DNA from: Beijerinckiaceae bacterium
Lineage (GTDB): Bacteria; Pseudomonadota; Alphaproteobacteria; Rhizobiales; Beijerinckiaceae
Direction of reading: 5' to 3'
Length of the DNA stretch: 64,000 nucleotides
Assembly (NCBI GenBank): GCA_027532775.1
Contig: JAPZTO010000003.1
Span: 248,001 to 312,000, forward strand
Shown: piece by piece, positions 20,185-32,413 of the stretch
How positions within the stretch are numbered: the stretch's first letter is position 1
How the letters are laid out: every line of letters starts with the position of its first letter
Program-made: the position numbers and the translations under genes
Notes under the pieces: generated by a model
Seen by the model: only the letters and a program-made list of their open reading frames with translations
What the model was told of the DNA's origin: nothing
Databases searched by the model: none

Positions 20185-20937
20185 ATGTCCTCCACTCCCG
20201 TCGCCCTCGTCACTGGCGGTTCCCGCGGCATCGGCGCGGCCTGTTGCCGCCTGCTCGCCGACCGGGGCTATGCGCTGGTGGTGAACTATGCCGGCAATGA
20301 AGCGGCGGCGCAGGCCGTCATGCGCGGTATCGTCGATTCCGGCGGCATGGCCGTCGCCGTGCAGGGCGATGTGGCGGTGGAAGCGGATGTGCTGCGCATG
20401 TTCGCGGCCGTGGATGCGCTCGGCACCCTCGGCGCCCTTGTCAACAATGCCGGCGTGGTCGACCTGCCGGCGCGGGTGGACGAGATGAGCGTCGAGCGGC
20501 TCAGCCGCATGATGTCGATCAACATTATCGGCTCGTTCCTGCCTTCGCGCGAGGCGATCCGCCGGATGTCGACGAAGCATGGCGGCAAGGGCGGGGCGAT
20601 CGTCAACCTGTCCTCGGCGGCGGCGACGCTTGGGTCGCCGGGGCAATATGTCGATTATGCCGCCTCGAAGGGCGCCATTGACAGCTTCACCATCGGGCTC
20701 GCCCGCGAAGTCGCGGCCGAGGGCATCCGCGTCAATGCGGTGCGGCCCGGCATTATCGATACCGATATCCATGCTTCCGGCGGCTGGCCCGACCGGGTGG
20801 CACAGGTGCGCGACAGCCTGCCGATGAAGCGCGAGGGCACGGCTTTGGAGGTGGCGCAGGCCATCACCTGGCTGCTCTCGGACGAGGCTTCCTACGTGAC
20901 AGGCGCGATTCTCAACGTTTCCGGCGGCCGCGGCTGA
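20185..20937 (+). CDS. SDR family oxidoreductase
   Basis: A 250-residue short-chain dehydrogenase/reductase of the classical FabG-like type. It has the cofactor motif [12 protein letters not shown] (about 11-22), the structural NNAG at about 89-92, the serine in [20 protein letters not shown], the YxxxK pair in DYAASKGA, and the C-terminal [20 protein letters not shown]. The N-terminal TGGSRGIG without a nearby acidic residue after strand 2 (VVNYAGNE) suggests NADPH use. The substrate is unknown. It sits 3 nt after the small ORF and 23 nt before lpd, so it is part of the TCA operon. Confidence 0.92.
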   Translation: MSSTPVALVTGGSRGIGAACCRLLADRGYALVVNYAGNEAAAQAVMRGIVDSGGMAVAVQGDVAVEADVLRMFAAVDALGTLGALVNNAGVVDLPARVDEMSVERLSRMMSINIIGSFLPSREAIRRMSTKHGGKGGAIVNLSSAAATLGSPGQYVDYAASKGAIDSFTIGLAREVAAEGIRVNAVRPGIIDTDIHASGGWPDRVAQVRDSLPMKREGTALEVAQAITWLLSDEASYVTGAILNVSGGRG

Positions 20938-20960
20938 CCAGACCAGCAAGGAAAAGAACC

Positions 20961-22358
20961 ATGGCTTACGATCTCATCGTCATCGGAACCGGCCCGGGCG
21001 GCTATGTCTGCGCGATCCGCGCAGCCCAGCTCGGCCTCAAGGTTGCCGTGGTGGAAAAGCGCAAGACGCATGGCGGCACCTGCCTCAATGTCGGCTGCAT
21101 CCCGTCCAAGGCCATGCTCCATGCCTCGGAACTGTTCGACGAGGCCGGCCACGGCTTTGCCGCGCTCGGCATCGACGTGCCGGCGCCGAAGCTCAACCTG
21201 CCGGCGATGATGAAGCACAAGCAGGATACGGTGGATGCCAATGTGACCGGCGTCGGCTTCCTGTTGAAGAAGAACAAGGTCGAGGCTTTCCACGGGCTCG
21301 GCACGATCCTCGCGCCGGGCAAGGTGCAGGTCACGGCCGCCGACGGTACCCAACAGGTGCTCGAGACGAAGTCCATCGTCATCGCGACGGGTTCCGAGGT
21401 GGCGCAGCTGCCGGGCGTGACGATCGACGAGAAGCAGATCGTTTCCTCCACCGGCGCGCTCGACCTCGAAAAGGTTCCGGGAAAGCTCGTGGTGATCGGC
21501 GCCGGCGTGATCGGGCTGGAACTCGGCTCGGTCTGGCGGCGCCTTGGCGCCAAGGTCGAGGTGATCGAATATCTCGACCGCATCCTGCCGGGCATGGATT
21601 CGGAAGTGGCCAAGCAGTTCCAGCGCATGCTGGAAAAGCAGGGCATCACCTTCCATCTCGGCAAGAAGGTGACCGGTGCGGTTGCAGGCGCCGGCGGCGT
21701 TTCGCTGCAGGTCGAGCCGGCTGCGGGCGGTGCCGCCGAGACGGTCCAGGCGGATATCGTGCTTGTGGCGATCGGCCGGCGGCCGAACACCGAAGGCCTC
21801 GGGCTCGAGGCGGCCGGCGTGGCGCTCGAGCGGGGCCGCGTGGTGATCAATGACCATTTCGCCACCAATGTGCCGGGCATCTACGCGATTGGTGACGTGG
21901 TGCGCGGGCCGATGCTCGCCCACAAGGCCGAGGACGAGGGCGTGGCCGTTGCCGAGATCCTCGCCGGCAAGGCCGGACATGTGAATTACGATGTCATTCC
22001 CGGCGTGGTCTATACGTGGCCGGAAGTGGCGACGGTCGGCAAGACCGAGGAAGAACTCAAGGCTGCCGGCATCGCCTACAATGTCGGCAAGTTCCCGTTC
22101 ACGGCGAATGGCCGCGCCCGCGCCAACCGCGCGACGGATGGCTTTGTGAAGGTGCTGGCCGACAAGACAACCGACCGGGTGCTGGGCGTGCATATCATCG
22201 CCGCCGGCGCCGGCGAGATGATCCACGAGGCGGCGGTGCTGATGGAATTCGGCGGCTCCTCCGAGGATCTGGCCCGGACCTGCCATGCCCATCCGACGAT
22301 GAGCGAGGCCGTCAAGGAAGCGGCCATGGCCGTCGAGAAGCGGCAGATCCATCTCTGA
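20961..22358 (+). CDS. lpdA: dihydrolipoyl dehydrogenase, E3 component
   Basis: A 465-residue flavoenzyme that reoxidises the dihydrolipoyl group of SucB with NAD. It has the FAD motif [10 protein letters not shown], the redox disulfide [13 protein letters not shown] (Cys41, Cys46), the NAD motif [14 protein letters not shown], the second FAD site [16 protein letters not shown], and the C-terminal catalytic [13 protein letters not shown] dyad. Placement after sucA/sucB points to the 2-oxoglutarate complex. RBS AAGGAAAAG precedes the ATG. A terminator follows within 30 nt, so this is the last gene of the block. Confidence 0.98.
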   Translation: MAYDLIVIGTGPGGYVCAIRAAQLGLKVAVVEKRKTHGGTCLNVGCIPSKAMLHASELFDEAGHGFAALGIDVPAPKLNLPAMMKHKQDTVDANVTGVGFLLKKNKVEAFHGLGTILAPGKVQVTAADGTQQVLETKSIVIATGSEVAQLPGVTIDEKQIVSSTGALDLEKVPGKLVVIGAGVIGLELGSVWRRLGAKVEVIEYLDRILPGMDSEVAKQFQRMLEKQGITFHLGKKVTGAVAGAGGVSLQVEPAAGGAAETVQADIVLVAIGRRPNTEGLGLEAAGVALERGRVVINDHFATNVPGIYAIGDVVRGPMLAHKAEDEGVAVAEILAGKAGHVNYDVIPGVVYTWPEVATVGKTEEELKAAGIAYNVGKFPFTANGRARANRATDGFVKVLADKTTDRVLGVHIIAAGAGEMIHEAAVLMEFGGSSEDLARTCHAHPTMSEAVKEAAMAVEKRQIHL

Positions 22359-22363
22359 ACCCG

Positions 22364-22387
22364 AAGGGCCGGCTTGACCGGCCCTTT
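22364..22387 (+). terminator. Rho-independent terminator after lpd
   Basis: Stem AAGGGCCGG/CCGGCCCTT with a 5-nt loop (CTTGA), starting 5 nt after the lpd stop. The T-run is short (three T). Confidence 0.75.
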
Positions 22388-22418
22388 GCCTTGCGCGCCC
22401 GGATCAAGAGTAGACCTC

Positions 22419-23000
22419 CTAGTGCCCGATCGGCAGCAGGAACGGGCTCCAGACCGCCACACCCATCAGGATCAGCGCGATCACCGACAAGCCACCCGCG
22501 CACCAGACCAGCATCATCACTCCGGTGATGATGGCCGTCGATGCGAGGACAATGCCGATCTGCAGCAAGGCGGACGAAATCTCGAAGATTTCTGCCCGCT
22601 GCTTGGTGAAGTCCCGGCGGGTTTCGGATTCCTTCGCCCGGGCCATCAGTTCCTTGCGCCCCTCTCCGGTTTCCGGCTCGCTTTCATAGCGGGCAGCCGT
22701 GTCGCGCCAGCGCTTCACCTGCGCCTCGAGCGCGGCTTTCGCGGCGGGATCCGCCGTCAGCGCGGCGGTGACATTCATCTCCTCGGCCGCCGTCAGGACC
22801 GATGTCCGCCGGATGGTCTTGGCCTGGTAGAAGGCCCAGAGATTCGAGGCATCGATGTTTTTCGCCATCGATTCGTTCTCGCTCTGCTTGTTCCCGATTT
22901 CCGAGAACGACAGGATCAGCGCCATGATGGCGATCAGCAGGCCGATCCGCTTGTTTCCGCCGCCCGCTTCGTGGCTGTCATGCCCGGCACCATGAGACAT
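22419..23000 (-). CDS. DUF4337 domain membrane protein
   Basis: A 193-residue protein. After a His/Gly-rich N-terminus it has one membrane helix (about 18-35), a long polar helical segment (about 36-140) including NIDASNLWAFYQAKTIRRT, which is typical of DUF4337, and two C-terminal membrane helices (about 145-190). No function is established for the family; the topology suggests a soluble domain held between membrane anchors. It is in the same orientation as xerC, 74 nt downstream of it, and converges on lpd. Confidence 0.8.
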   Translation of the reverse strand: MSHGAGHDSHEAGGGNKRIGLLIAIMALILSFSEIGNKQSENESMAKNIDASNLWAFYQAKTIRRTSVLTAAEEMNVTAALTADPAAKAALEAQVKRWRDTAARYESEPETGEGRKELMARAKESETRRDFTKQRAEIFEISSALLQIGIVLASTAIITGVMMLVWCAGGLSVIALILMGVAVWSPFLLPIGH

Positions 23001-23074
23001 CGCTTCAACTCCCCCCGCGAATCACGTCGGGTGCAGATTGGCCCACGTAGTTCTACGCGCAAGGGGGCGTGCGA

Positions 23075-23983
23075 TCAGGCCCGTGGATGAGCCGCACGAT
23101 AGGTGGCCATGAGGCGGGCCGTATCGACCTCGGTATAGACCTGCGTCGTGGAGAGCGAGGCATGGCCGAGCAGCTCCTGGATCGTGCGGAGATCGCCGCC
23201 GCGCGCCAGCAGATGCGTGGCGAAAGAATGCCGCAGCGCATGCGGCGTGGCCGAATCCGGTAGGCCGAGTGCGCCGCGCATTCCTTCCATCGCCAGCTGG
23301 ATGATGCGGGGCGAGAGCGGACCGCCCTTGGCCCCGAGGAAGAGCGGCCCTTCCGGCCCCGTCTTCCACGGCGAGAGCGCGAGATAGGTCGCGATGCTGT
23401 CGACGATCAGCGGAAGGACCGGAACCTGCCGGACCTTGCCGCCCTTGCCCGTGATGGTCAGCACATCGCCGGCCGAACGCGGGGCATCGCGGCGCTTCAG
23501 TGACAGCGCCTCGGAAATGCGGAGCCCGCCGCCATAGAGCAGCGCGAAGACGGCGGCGTCGCGGGCAAGGATCCAGGGTTCGCGCGCCTCGCCAGCCCGC
23601 GTCGCCGCGGCGGCGGTAGCGCGGGCATCCTGCGGGGCGAGCGGCCGCGGCAGGCCCTTGCGGATGCGCGGGCCCTTCACCGCCTTGAAGGCCGAGGCAT
23701 GGCCATGGCCCTCGCGCTCGAGATAACGGGCAAAGGACCTGAGGCCGGCCAGCTGGCGCATGATCGAGCGGCTTTCCACGCCCTTCTCGCGACGCTCCGC
23801 AAGGAAAAGGCGCAGATCGGCCGGGCGGACGGCGAGGAAGGATTCTGGCGAGCGGCTTTCCGGGCCGAGAAAGGCGAGGAATTGCAGGACGTCGCGGCCA
23901 TAGGCCTCGATCGTTTTTGCTGAATAGAGCCGCTCATGCGAGAGCGCGCGCAGCCAGGCGATCCGGCATTCCTCGAGCAGCAT
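23075..23983 (-). CDS. xerC: tyrosine recombinase XerC
   Basis: A 302-residue site-specific recombinase that, with XerD, resolves chromosome dimers at dif. The N-terminal SAM-like core-binding domain (about 5-95) contains SAKTIEAYGRDVLQFLAFL. The catalytic domain has all key residues: Arg in GGGLRISEALSL, Lys in GKGGKVRQVP, His and Arg in HALRHSFATHLL, His in LLGHASLSTTQ, and the nucleophile Tyr283 in VYTEV. XerC is preferred to a phage integrase because of length, completeness and a housekeeping position divergent from priA; the XerC/XerD distinction is less secure. Confidence 0.9.
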   Translation of the reverse strand: MLLEECRIAWLRALSHERLYSAKTIEAYGRDVLQFLAFLGPESRSPESFLAVRPADLRLFLAERREKGVESRSIMRQLAGLRSFARYLEREGHGHASAFKAVKGPRIRKGLPRPLAPQDARATAAAATRAGEAREPWILARDAAVFALLYGGGLRISEALSLKRRDAPRSAGDVLTITGKGGKVRQVPVLPLIVDSIATYLALSPWKTGPEGPLFLGAKGGPLSPRIIQLAMEGMRGALGLPDSATPHALRHSFATHLLARGGDLRTIQELLGHASLSTTQVYTEVDTARLMATYRAAHPRA

Positions 23984-24078
23984 CTGTGCCTCCGTCCTCC
24001 GTGTCGATTGTGGCCTGCCCGGGTTAAGGCCGGGTTCCCGGCCTCGCCAGCGCCCGGAATCATGGTAGGAGCGAGCCC

Positions 24079-26298
24079 ATGAATGCCGGAATGATCGACG
24101 ACAGCATGGCGGATGCGCGGGCCCTGGTGGCCGAAGTCGCGCTGCCGGTGGCGGTCGAACATCCCTATTCCTACCGGATTCCGGAGGGAATGTCCGTGGC
24201 GCCGGGCGATTGCGTCCGCGTTCCGCTGGGTCCGCGCGAAACCTTCGGCGTCGTCTGGTCCGTCAGCCCGAACGGGGGTGGCAATCTGAAGCCGCTGATC
24301 GGCAAGACAAGCCTGCCGCCGCTTTCCGGGCCGATGCGCCGCTTCATCCAGCGCGTCGCCGATTACACGCTCGCCCCGCTCGGCATGGTGGCCCGGATGG
24401 CCCTGCGCGATCCGGACGAGGATATGCACGAGCGGCCGCGCCTTGCCTTGCGGGCGACCGGGAGCCAGCCAGCCCGGCTGACACCCACCCGTGCCCGGGT
24501 GATGGCCGCGGTGCAGGGCGATCTGCTGCAGACCCGGCGCGACCTTGCGGAGCGCGCCTCCTGCTCAAGCGGGGTCATCGATGCCCTTGTCGATGAAGGC
24601 GTGTTCGAGGTTGTCGAGCTTGCCCCGGCCGGCCGCGCCGACCGGCTCGACCCGGACCATGCCCGACCTGAGCTGTCCGGCGAGCAGGACGCGGCGGCCA
24701 CGGCCCTGCGGGAGGCCGTCCGGGACGGTGCGTTCGCCGCGCATCTGCTCGAGGGCGTCACCGGGTCCGGCAAGACCGAGGTCTATTTCGAGGCCATTGC
24801 CGCCGCGCTGGAGCGGGAGCAGCAGGTTCTGGTTCTGCTGCCTGAAATCGCGTTGACCAATGAATTCCTGACCCGGTTCGAGCGGCGCTTCGGGGGCAAG
24901 CCGAGCCCCTGGCATTCCGGCATCTCGCCGGGACGAAGGGCCCGGACCTGGCATGCCGTGGCGGAAGGAGAGGCGCGCGTCGTGGTCGGAGCGCGTTCGG
25001 CGCTGTTCCTGCCATTCCGGGCCCTCGGCCTGATCATCGTCGACGAGGAACACGAGGCGGCCTACAAGCAGGATGACCTTGTCCGCTACAATGCGCGGGA
25101 CATGGCGGTGCTCCGGGCCCAGGTCGAGCCCTGCCCGATCGTGCTGGCCTCGGCCACGCCCTCGATCGAAAGCCAGGTCAATGCCGCGCAGGGGCGTTAC
25201 CAGCACCTGCGCCTGCCCAACCGTGCTCAGGGCCGGAGCATGCCGGAAATCTCGGCCATCGATATGCGCGTGCATGCGCCGGAGCCGGGGCGATTCCTTT
25301 CGCCCGAACTGGTGCGCCAGACGCGCGAGGCGCTCGAATCCGGCGGGCAGGTATTGTTCTTCCTCAACCGCCGGGGTTATGCGCCGTTGACCCTGTGCCG
25401 GAAATGCGGCCATCGCTGGCAATGCCCGCAATGCGATGCCTGGCTTGTCGAGCACCGGTTCCGCCGGGCTCTTGTCTGCCATCATTGCGGCCATACCGAG
25501 CGGCGGCCCACCACCTGCTCGGCCTGCGGCGCCGAGGAGAGCCTGACCGCCTGCGGACCCGGTGTGGAACGCATTGCAGAGGAGATTGCCGATCTCTTCC
25601 CCGATCATCGCCGCATCACCCTGTCGAGCGATTTTCCCGGAGGTGCCCAGCGCCTGCGGGATGAACTTGAATCCGTGGCCCGGCACGATTTCCAGATCGT
25701 GATCGGTACGCAGCTGATCGCCAAGGGGCACAATTTCCCGCATCTCACGCTGGCGGCGGTGATCGATGCCGATATCGGGCTGGTCTCGAACGATCCGCGC
25801 GCGGCAGAACGCAGTTTCCAGCTGCTCATGCAGGTGACGGGACGTGCGGGGAGAGGCGAAAGGTCCGGGCGCGGCGTGCTCCAGACCTATCAGCCTCGCC
25901 ATCCGGTCATTGCCGCCATGCTGGCCGGCGACCAGGAACGGTTCTATGCGGAGGAAATCGCCTCCCGCCGGGCGGCCGGGCTGCCTCCCTTCGGCCGGCT
26001 GGCCAGCCTCGTGGTCTCCGCCCGCGAGAAGCCGGCCGCCGAGGCCCATGCGCGGCTGCTGGCGCAGGCCGGGCAGGCGCTGATCACCGAACGTGATCTC
26101 TCGGCCTCCGTCCATCTCCTCGGTCCGGCGGAGCCGCCCATGGCGATGCTGCGCGGGCGCCACCGTGTGCGGCTGATCGTCAAGGCCGGGCGGCAGGCGC
26201 CGATGCAGGGATTGCTGCGGGCGATGGTCAGTCGGGCCGGTTCGCCGCGAGGCGGCGCCCGCCTTGATATCGATGTCGATCCCATCAATTTTTTCTGA
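24079..26298 (+). CDS. priA: primosomal protein N' (replication restart helicase PriA)
   Basis: A 739-residue superfamily 2 helicase that reloads the replisome at stalled forks. It has the N-terminal 3'-DNA-binding domain (PVAVEHPYSYRIPE), Walker A GVTGSGKTEV, the DEEH box in IIVDEEHEAAYKQ, SATPSIES, and a zinc region with eight cysteines (LCRKCGHRWQCPQCDAW and CHHCGH, CSACGAEES). Later helicase motifs include IGTQLIAKGHNFPHLTL and the QVTGRAGRG box. Length is normal. It is divergent from xerC and is followed by a 303-bp gap before atpH, an order common in Hyphomicrobiales. Confidence 0.97.
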   Translation: MNAGMIDDSMADARALVAEVALPVAVEHPYSYRIPEGMSVAPGDCVRVPLGPRETFGVVWSVSPNGGGNLKPLIGKTSLPPLSGPMRRFIQRVADYTLAPLGMVARMALRDPDEDMHERPRLALRATGSQPARLTPTRARVMAAVQGDLLQTRRDLAERASCSSGVIDALVDEGVFEVVELAPAGRADRLDPDHARPELSGEQDAAATALREAVRDGAFAAHLLEGVTGSGKTEVYFEAIAAALEREQQVLVLLPEIALTNEFLTRFERRFGGKPSPWHSGISPGRRARTWHAVAEGEARVVVGARSALFLPFRALGLIIVDEEHEAAYKQDDLVRYNARDMAVLRAQVEPCPIVLASATPSIESQVNAAQGRYQHLRLPNRAQGRSMPEISAIDMRVHAPEPGRFLSPELVRQTREALESGGQVLFFLNRRGYAPLTLCRKCGHRWQCPQCDAWLVEHRFRRALVCHHCGHTERRPTTCSACGAEESLTACGPGVERIAEEIADLFPDHRRITLSSDFPGGAQRLRDELESVARHDFQIVIGTQLIAKGHNFPHLTLAAVIDADIGLVSNDPRAAERSFQLLMQVTGRAGRGERSGRGVLQTYQPRHPVIAAMLAGDQERFYAEEIASRRAAGLPPFGRLASLVVSAREKPAAEAHARLLAQAGQALITERDLSASVHLLGPAEPPMAMLRGRHRVRLIVKAGRQAPMQGLLRAMVSRAGSPRGGARLDIDVDPINFF

Positions 26299-26601
26299 GT
26301 CGCATCCGCTGTTTAGACGCGAAACGAGACGCAACCTTGTGCGTTGCAGCAACACATGGCCGGGAACGTCGTGCCCTTGCCCAAGGTCGCGGATCGTGCG
26401 GCGTGAAAGGGGTTGCGCAGGCGGTGAAGTTTTGTTAGCGACCGGCAGCCCGTTGTAGAGCAGGTTGCTCTGGCCGACGGGTCTGATCCGTTGATTGACC
26501 CCGCCTTGCGGGCATTCCACCCGGTTCCCCGGTCTGTTGTCGCGGTTCTCCGCATGCAGCGGTCCGACCAGGCGGAATGAGAGAAACGAAAGACGCTTGT
26601 C
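26299..26601. other. 303-bp gap between priA and atpH, presumed atp promoter region
   Basis: I see no coding frame with family-like sequence and no terminator for priA. It must hold the atpHAGDC promoter unless the operon is read through from priA, but no -35/-10 pair stands out. The last 60 bases lead to a weak ribosome-binding site before the GTG of atpH. Confidence 0.5.
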
Positions 26602-27159
26602 GTGGCCTCATCCAGCCCGATCGTTTCCGGAATTGCGGGGCGCTATGCCTCCGCGCTTTTCGAGCTCGCCACCGAGGCGAAGCAGGTCGATGCTGTCAGC
26701 GATGCGCTGGACCGGTTCACTGCGTTGCTTGATGGCAGCGAGGATCTCGACCGGATGGTGCGCAACCCGGTCTTCACCGCCGAGGAACAGGCCGCCGCAA
26801 TCGGTGCCGTTCTGAAGAAGGCGAAGATCGGCGGTCTCGCCGCCAATTTCCTGCAGCTGGTTGCGGCAAAACGCCGCCTGTTCGCCGTGCGCGGCATGAT
26901 CACCGGCTATCGCGCGCTCGTTGCCGAGGCCAAGGGCATTGTTCCGGCCGAAGTGACTGTGGCCGCGCCGCTTTCGGACAAGAACCGCCAGGCAGTGATC
27001 GAGGCCCTAGAGGCCCGCGCCGGCAAGACGATTTCGCTGACCGAAAAGGTCGATCCCGCGATTATCGGCGGCCTCGTCGTCAAGATGGGCAGCAAGATGA
27101 TCGACGCCTCCCTCAAAACCAAACTCAACGCGATGAAACTCGCGATGAACAACGGCTAA
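26602..27159 (+). CDS. atpH: F1 ATP synthase subunit delta
   Basis: A 185-residue OSCP-type delta subunit that joins the F1 head to the peripheral stalk. It begins SGIAGRYASALFELA, the family start, and ends with the typical beta region IIGGLVVKMGSKMIDASLKT. GTG at 26602 is the likely start; the ribosome-binding site is weak. As usual in alphaproteobacteria, it begins an F1 operon atpHAGDC separate from the Fo genes. atpA follows after 17 nt. Confidence 0.96.
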   Translation: MASSSPIVSGIAGRYASALFELATEAKQVDAVSDALDRFTALLDGSEDLDRMVRNPVFTAEEQAAAIGAVLKKAKIGGLAANFLQLVAAKRRLFAVRGMITGYRALVAEAKGIVPAEVTVAAPLSDKNRQAVIEALEARAGKTISLTEKVDPAIIGGLVVKMGSKMIDASLKTKLNAMKLAMNNG

Positions 27160-27176
27160 TACGAAAGGCTTGACCG

Positions 27177-28706
<1,530 letters not shown>

Positions 28707-28766
28707 GGGCATTTCCGCCGGCCGGGCCCTGTGCCCTGCTGATGGATTACCGGATCAGGACCTGAC

Positions 28767-31102
<2,336 letters not shown>

Positions 31103-31104
31103 TC

Positions 31105-31494
31105 ATGGCCACTTTCCCCTTCGAACTCGTTTCTCCGGAACGCGTGCTTTTCTCGGGCGAGGCGACGCAGGTCGTCGTTCCCGCCTCCGAAGGGGAAATC
31201 ACGGTTCTGGCGAACCATGCGCCGTTCATGTCGGCCTTGCGGAGCGGCGTTGTCACCATCGATAACGGCCAGCGGCTTTTCGTGCGCGGTGGCTTCGCGG
31301 ATGTCTCGGCAGCCGGGCTGACCGTTCTCGCCGAGCAGGCCGTTCCGCTTGACGAGATCAATCCCGAAGCGCTGAGCGGCCAGATCCGCAATGCCGAGGA
31401 AGATCTCCGCGATGCGAAGACCGACGAGGCCCGTGCCCGTGCGCAGGGCAAGCTCGATGGCCTCAATGCCATGATGGCGGCGATCCGCAACTGA
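31105..31494 (+). CDS. atpC: F1 ATP synthase subunit epsilon
   Basis: A 129-residue epsilon subunit: an N-terminal beta-sandwich (FELVSPERVLFSGEATQVVV, then EGEITVLANHAPFM) and a short helical C-terminus. It couples rotation and can inhibit ATP hydrolysis. ATG lies 2 nt after the atpD stop, so translation is coupled. A strong terminator follows. Confidence 0.97.
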   Translation: MATFPFELVSPERVLFSGEATQVVVPASEGEITVLANHAPFMSALRSGVVTIDNGQRLFVRGGFADVSAAGLTVLAEQAVPLDEINPEALSGQIRNAEEDLRDAKTDEARARAQGKLDGLNAMMAAIRN

Positions 31495-31519
31495 TCGGGC
31501 GGATGCCCGGTTGTTCCAG

Positions 31520-31542
31520 AGGGGCCTCCGGGCCCCTTTTTT
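31520..31542 (+). terminator. Rho-independent terminator of atpHAGDC
   Basis: Stem AGGGGCC/GGCCCCT with a 4-nt loop (TCCG), followed by six T. It is 26 nt after atpC and also abuts the end of the converging beta-barrel gene. Confidence 0.92.
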
Positions 31543-31545
31543 ATG

Positions 31546-32361
31546 TCAGAACCGGAACGTTGCCGAGATCTGCGGCGCCAGCGTGACCGAGCGGTAGCGG
31601 TTCGGCGCATAGGTCGAGTAGGTCCGGGCATAGGCGAGGCGCAGGCCAAGCTCGCGATCCTTCTCCCATTCATAGGTCGAGGACAGGAACAGGCTCCAGC
31701 TGCGGTCGCGGATGCGCGGGAGGATTGGCGTGTTGTCCTCGAGCAGATACGAGGCCGCGCCGCCGACGCGCCAGGTCCAGGCGTTCCATTTCCGCGCGAG
31801 AATCAGGCCGGAGCGGATGCGGATATCGTTCTTCGTGCCGTCCTGATAGAAGCGCCGCGATCCTCCGAGGCTGGGGATCAGCGTCCAGTCCGGCGTGAGG
31901 GTGATCGGCCGCGACAGGCCGAGCGAGATATCCTGGCTGGCCTCATCATGAGCCCGAAGCGGCTGGTCCATGCTGGTCCGGGCGGTTGCGCCCAGTGACA
32001 ACGTGGCGCCGCGCCAGGTCTGGCTGAAGGAGAGCGAACCGGAGAGGCGGTTCGAGCCGGCATCCCGGTCGCGGATATACCAGTCAGCGCCGGTGCCGAG
32101 GATGCCCGTCAGGGCGGCACCCTCCCAGAGCGGATGGCGGTAGCTCAACGCGATCTGCGTGTTCCAGTAGGCATCGCCCTTCTGACTGCCGGGCAGGTCG
32201 TTCGGATTGCTGGTCCAGCCCGGACCAAACTGCGCGGTGAGGGACCAGCCCGGGCGCGGCGGCGTTTGACCACAGGCGGGGCAGCCAAGGGAAAGGGCAC
32301 CGAGCAGCATCGCCGCCCGGGCCGCGCCCCGTGTTCCCAGCCAGATCCCCCGCTGCCGCAT
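31546..32361 (-). CDS. outer-membrane beta-barrel-like protein of unknown function
   Basis: A 271-residue protein with a signal peptide (about residues 1-31, ending PACGQT). The body has repeated amphipathic strands with alternating aromatic residues (for example YWNTQIALSYRHPLWEGAAL and LGLRLAYARTYSTYAPNRYR), and it ends ISATFRF, with the terminal phenylalanine used by outer-membrane proteins for BAM recognition. I cannot assign a family beyond a surface-lipid or autotransporter-like barrel of roughly 12-14 strands. It is 3' to atpC on the opposite strand and just downstream of putA in the putA direction (52 nt), so it may be expressed with putA. Confidence 0.75.
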   Translation of the reverse strand: MRQRGIWLGTRGAARAAMLLGALSLGCPACGQTPPRPGWSLTAQFGPGWTSNPNDLPGSQKGDAYWNTQIALSYRHPLWEGAALTGILGTGADWYIRDRDAGSNRLSGSLSFSQTWRGATLSLGATARTSMDQPLRAHDEASQDISLGLSRPITLTPDWTLIPSLGGSRRFYQDGTKNDIRIRSGLILARKWNAWTWRVGGAASYLLEDNTPILPRIRDRSWSLFLSSTYEWEKDRELGLRLAYARTYSTYAPNRYRSVTLAPQISATFRF

Positions 32362-32413
32362 CCGGCCCCCCCAGCGCGGGGAGCCTAGCGCGGCGCGACC
32401 GCCTTGAGAAGGT

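Noticed and set aside
23075-23983. Phage or integron integrase
   Set aside because: Complete XerC-type recombinase divergent from priA with no phage or cassette genes nearby.
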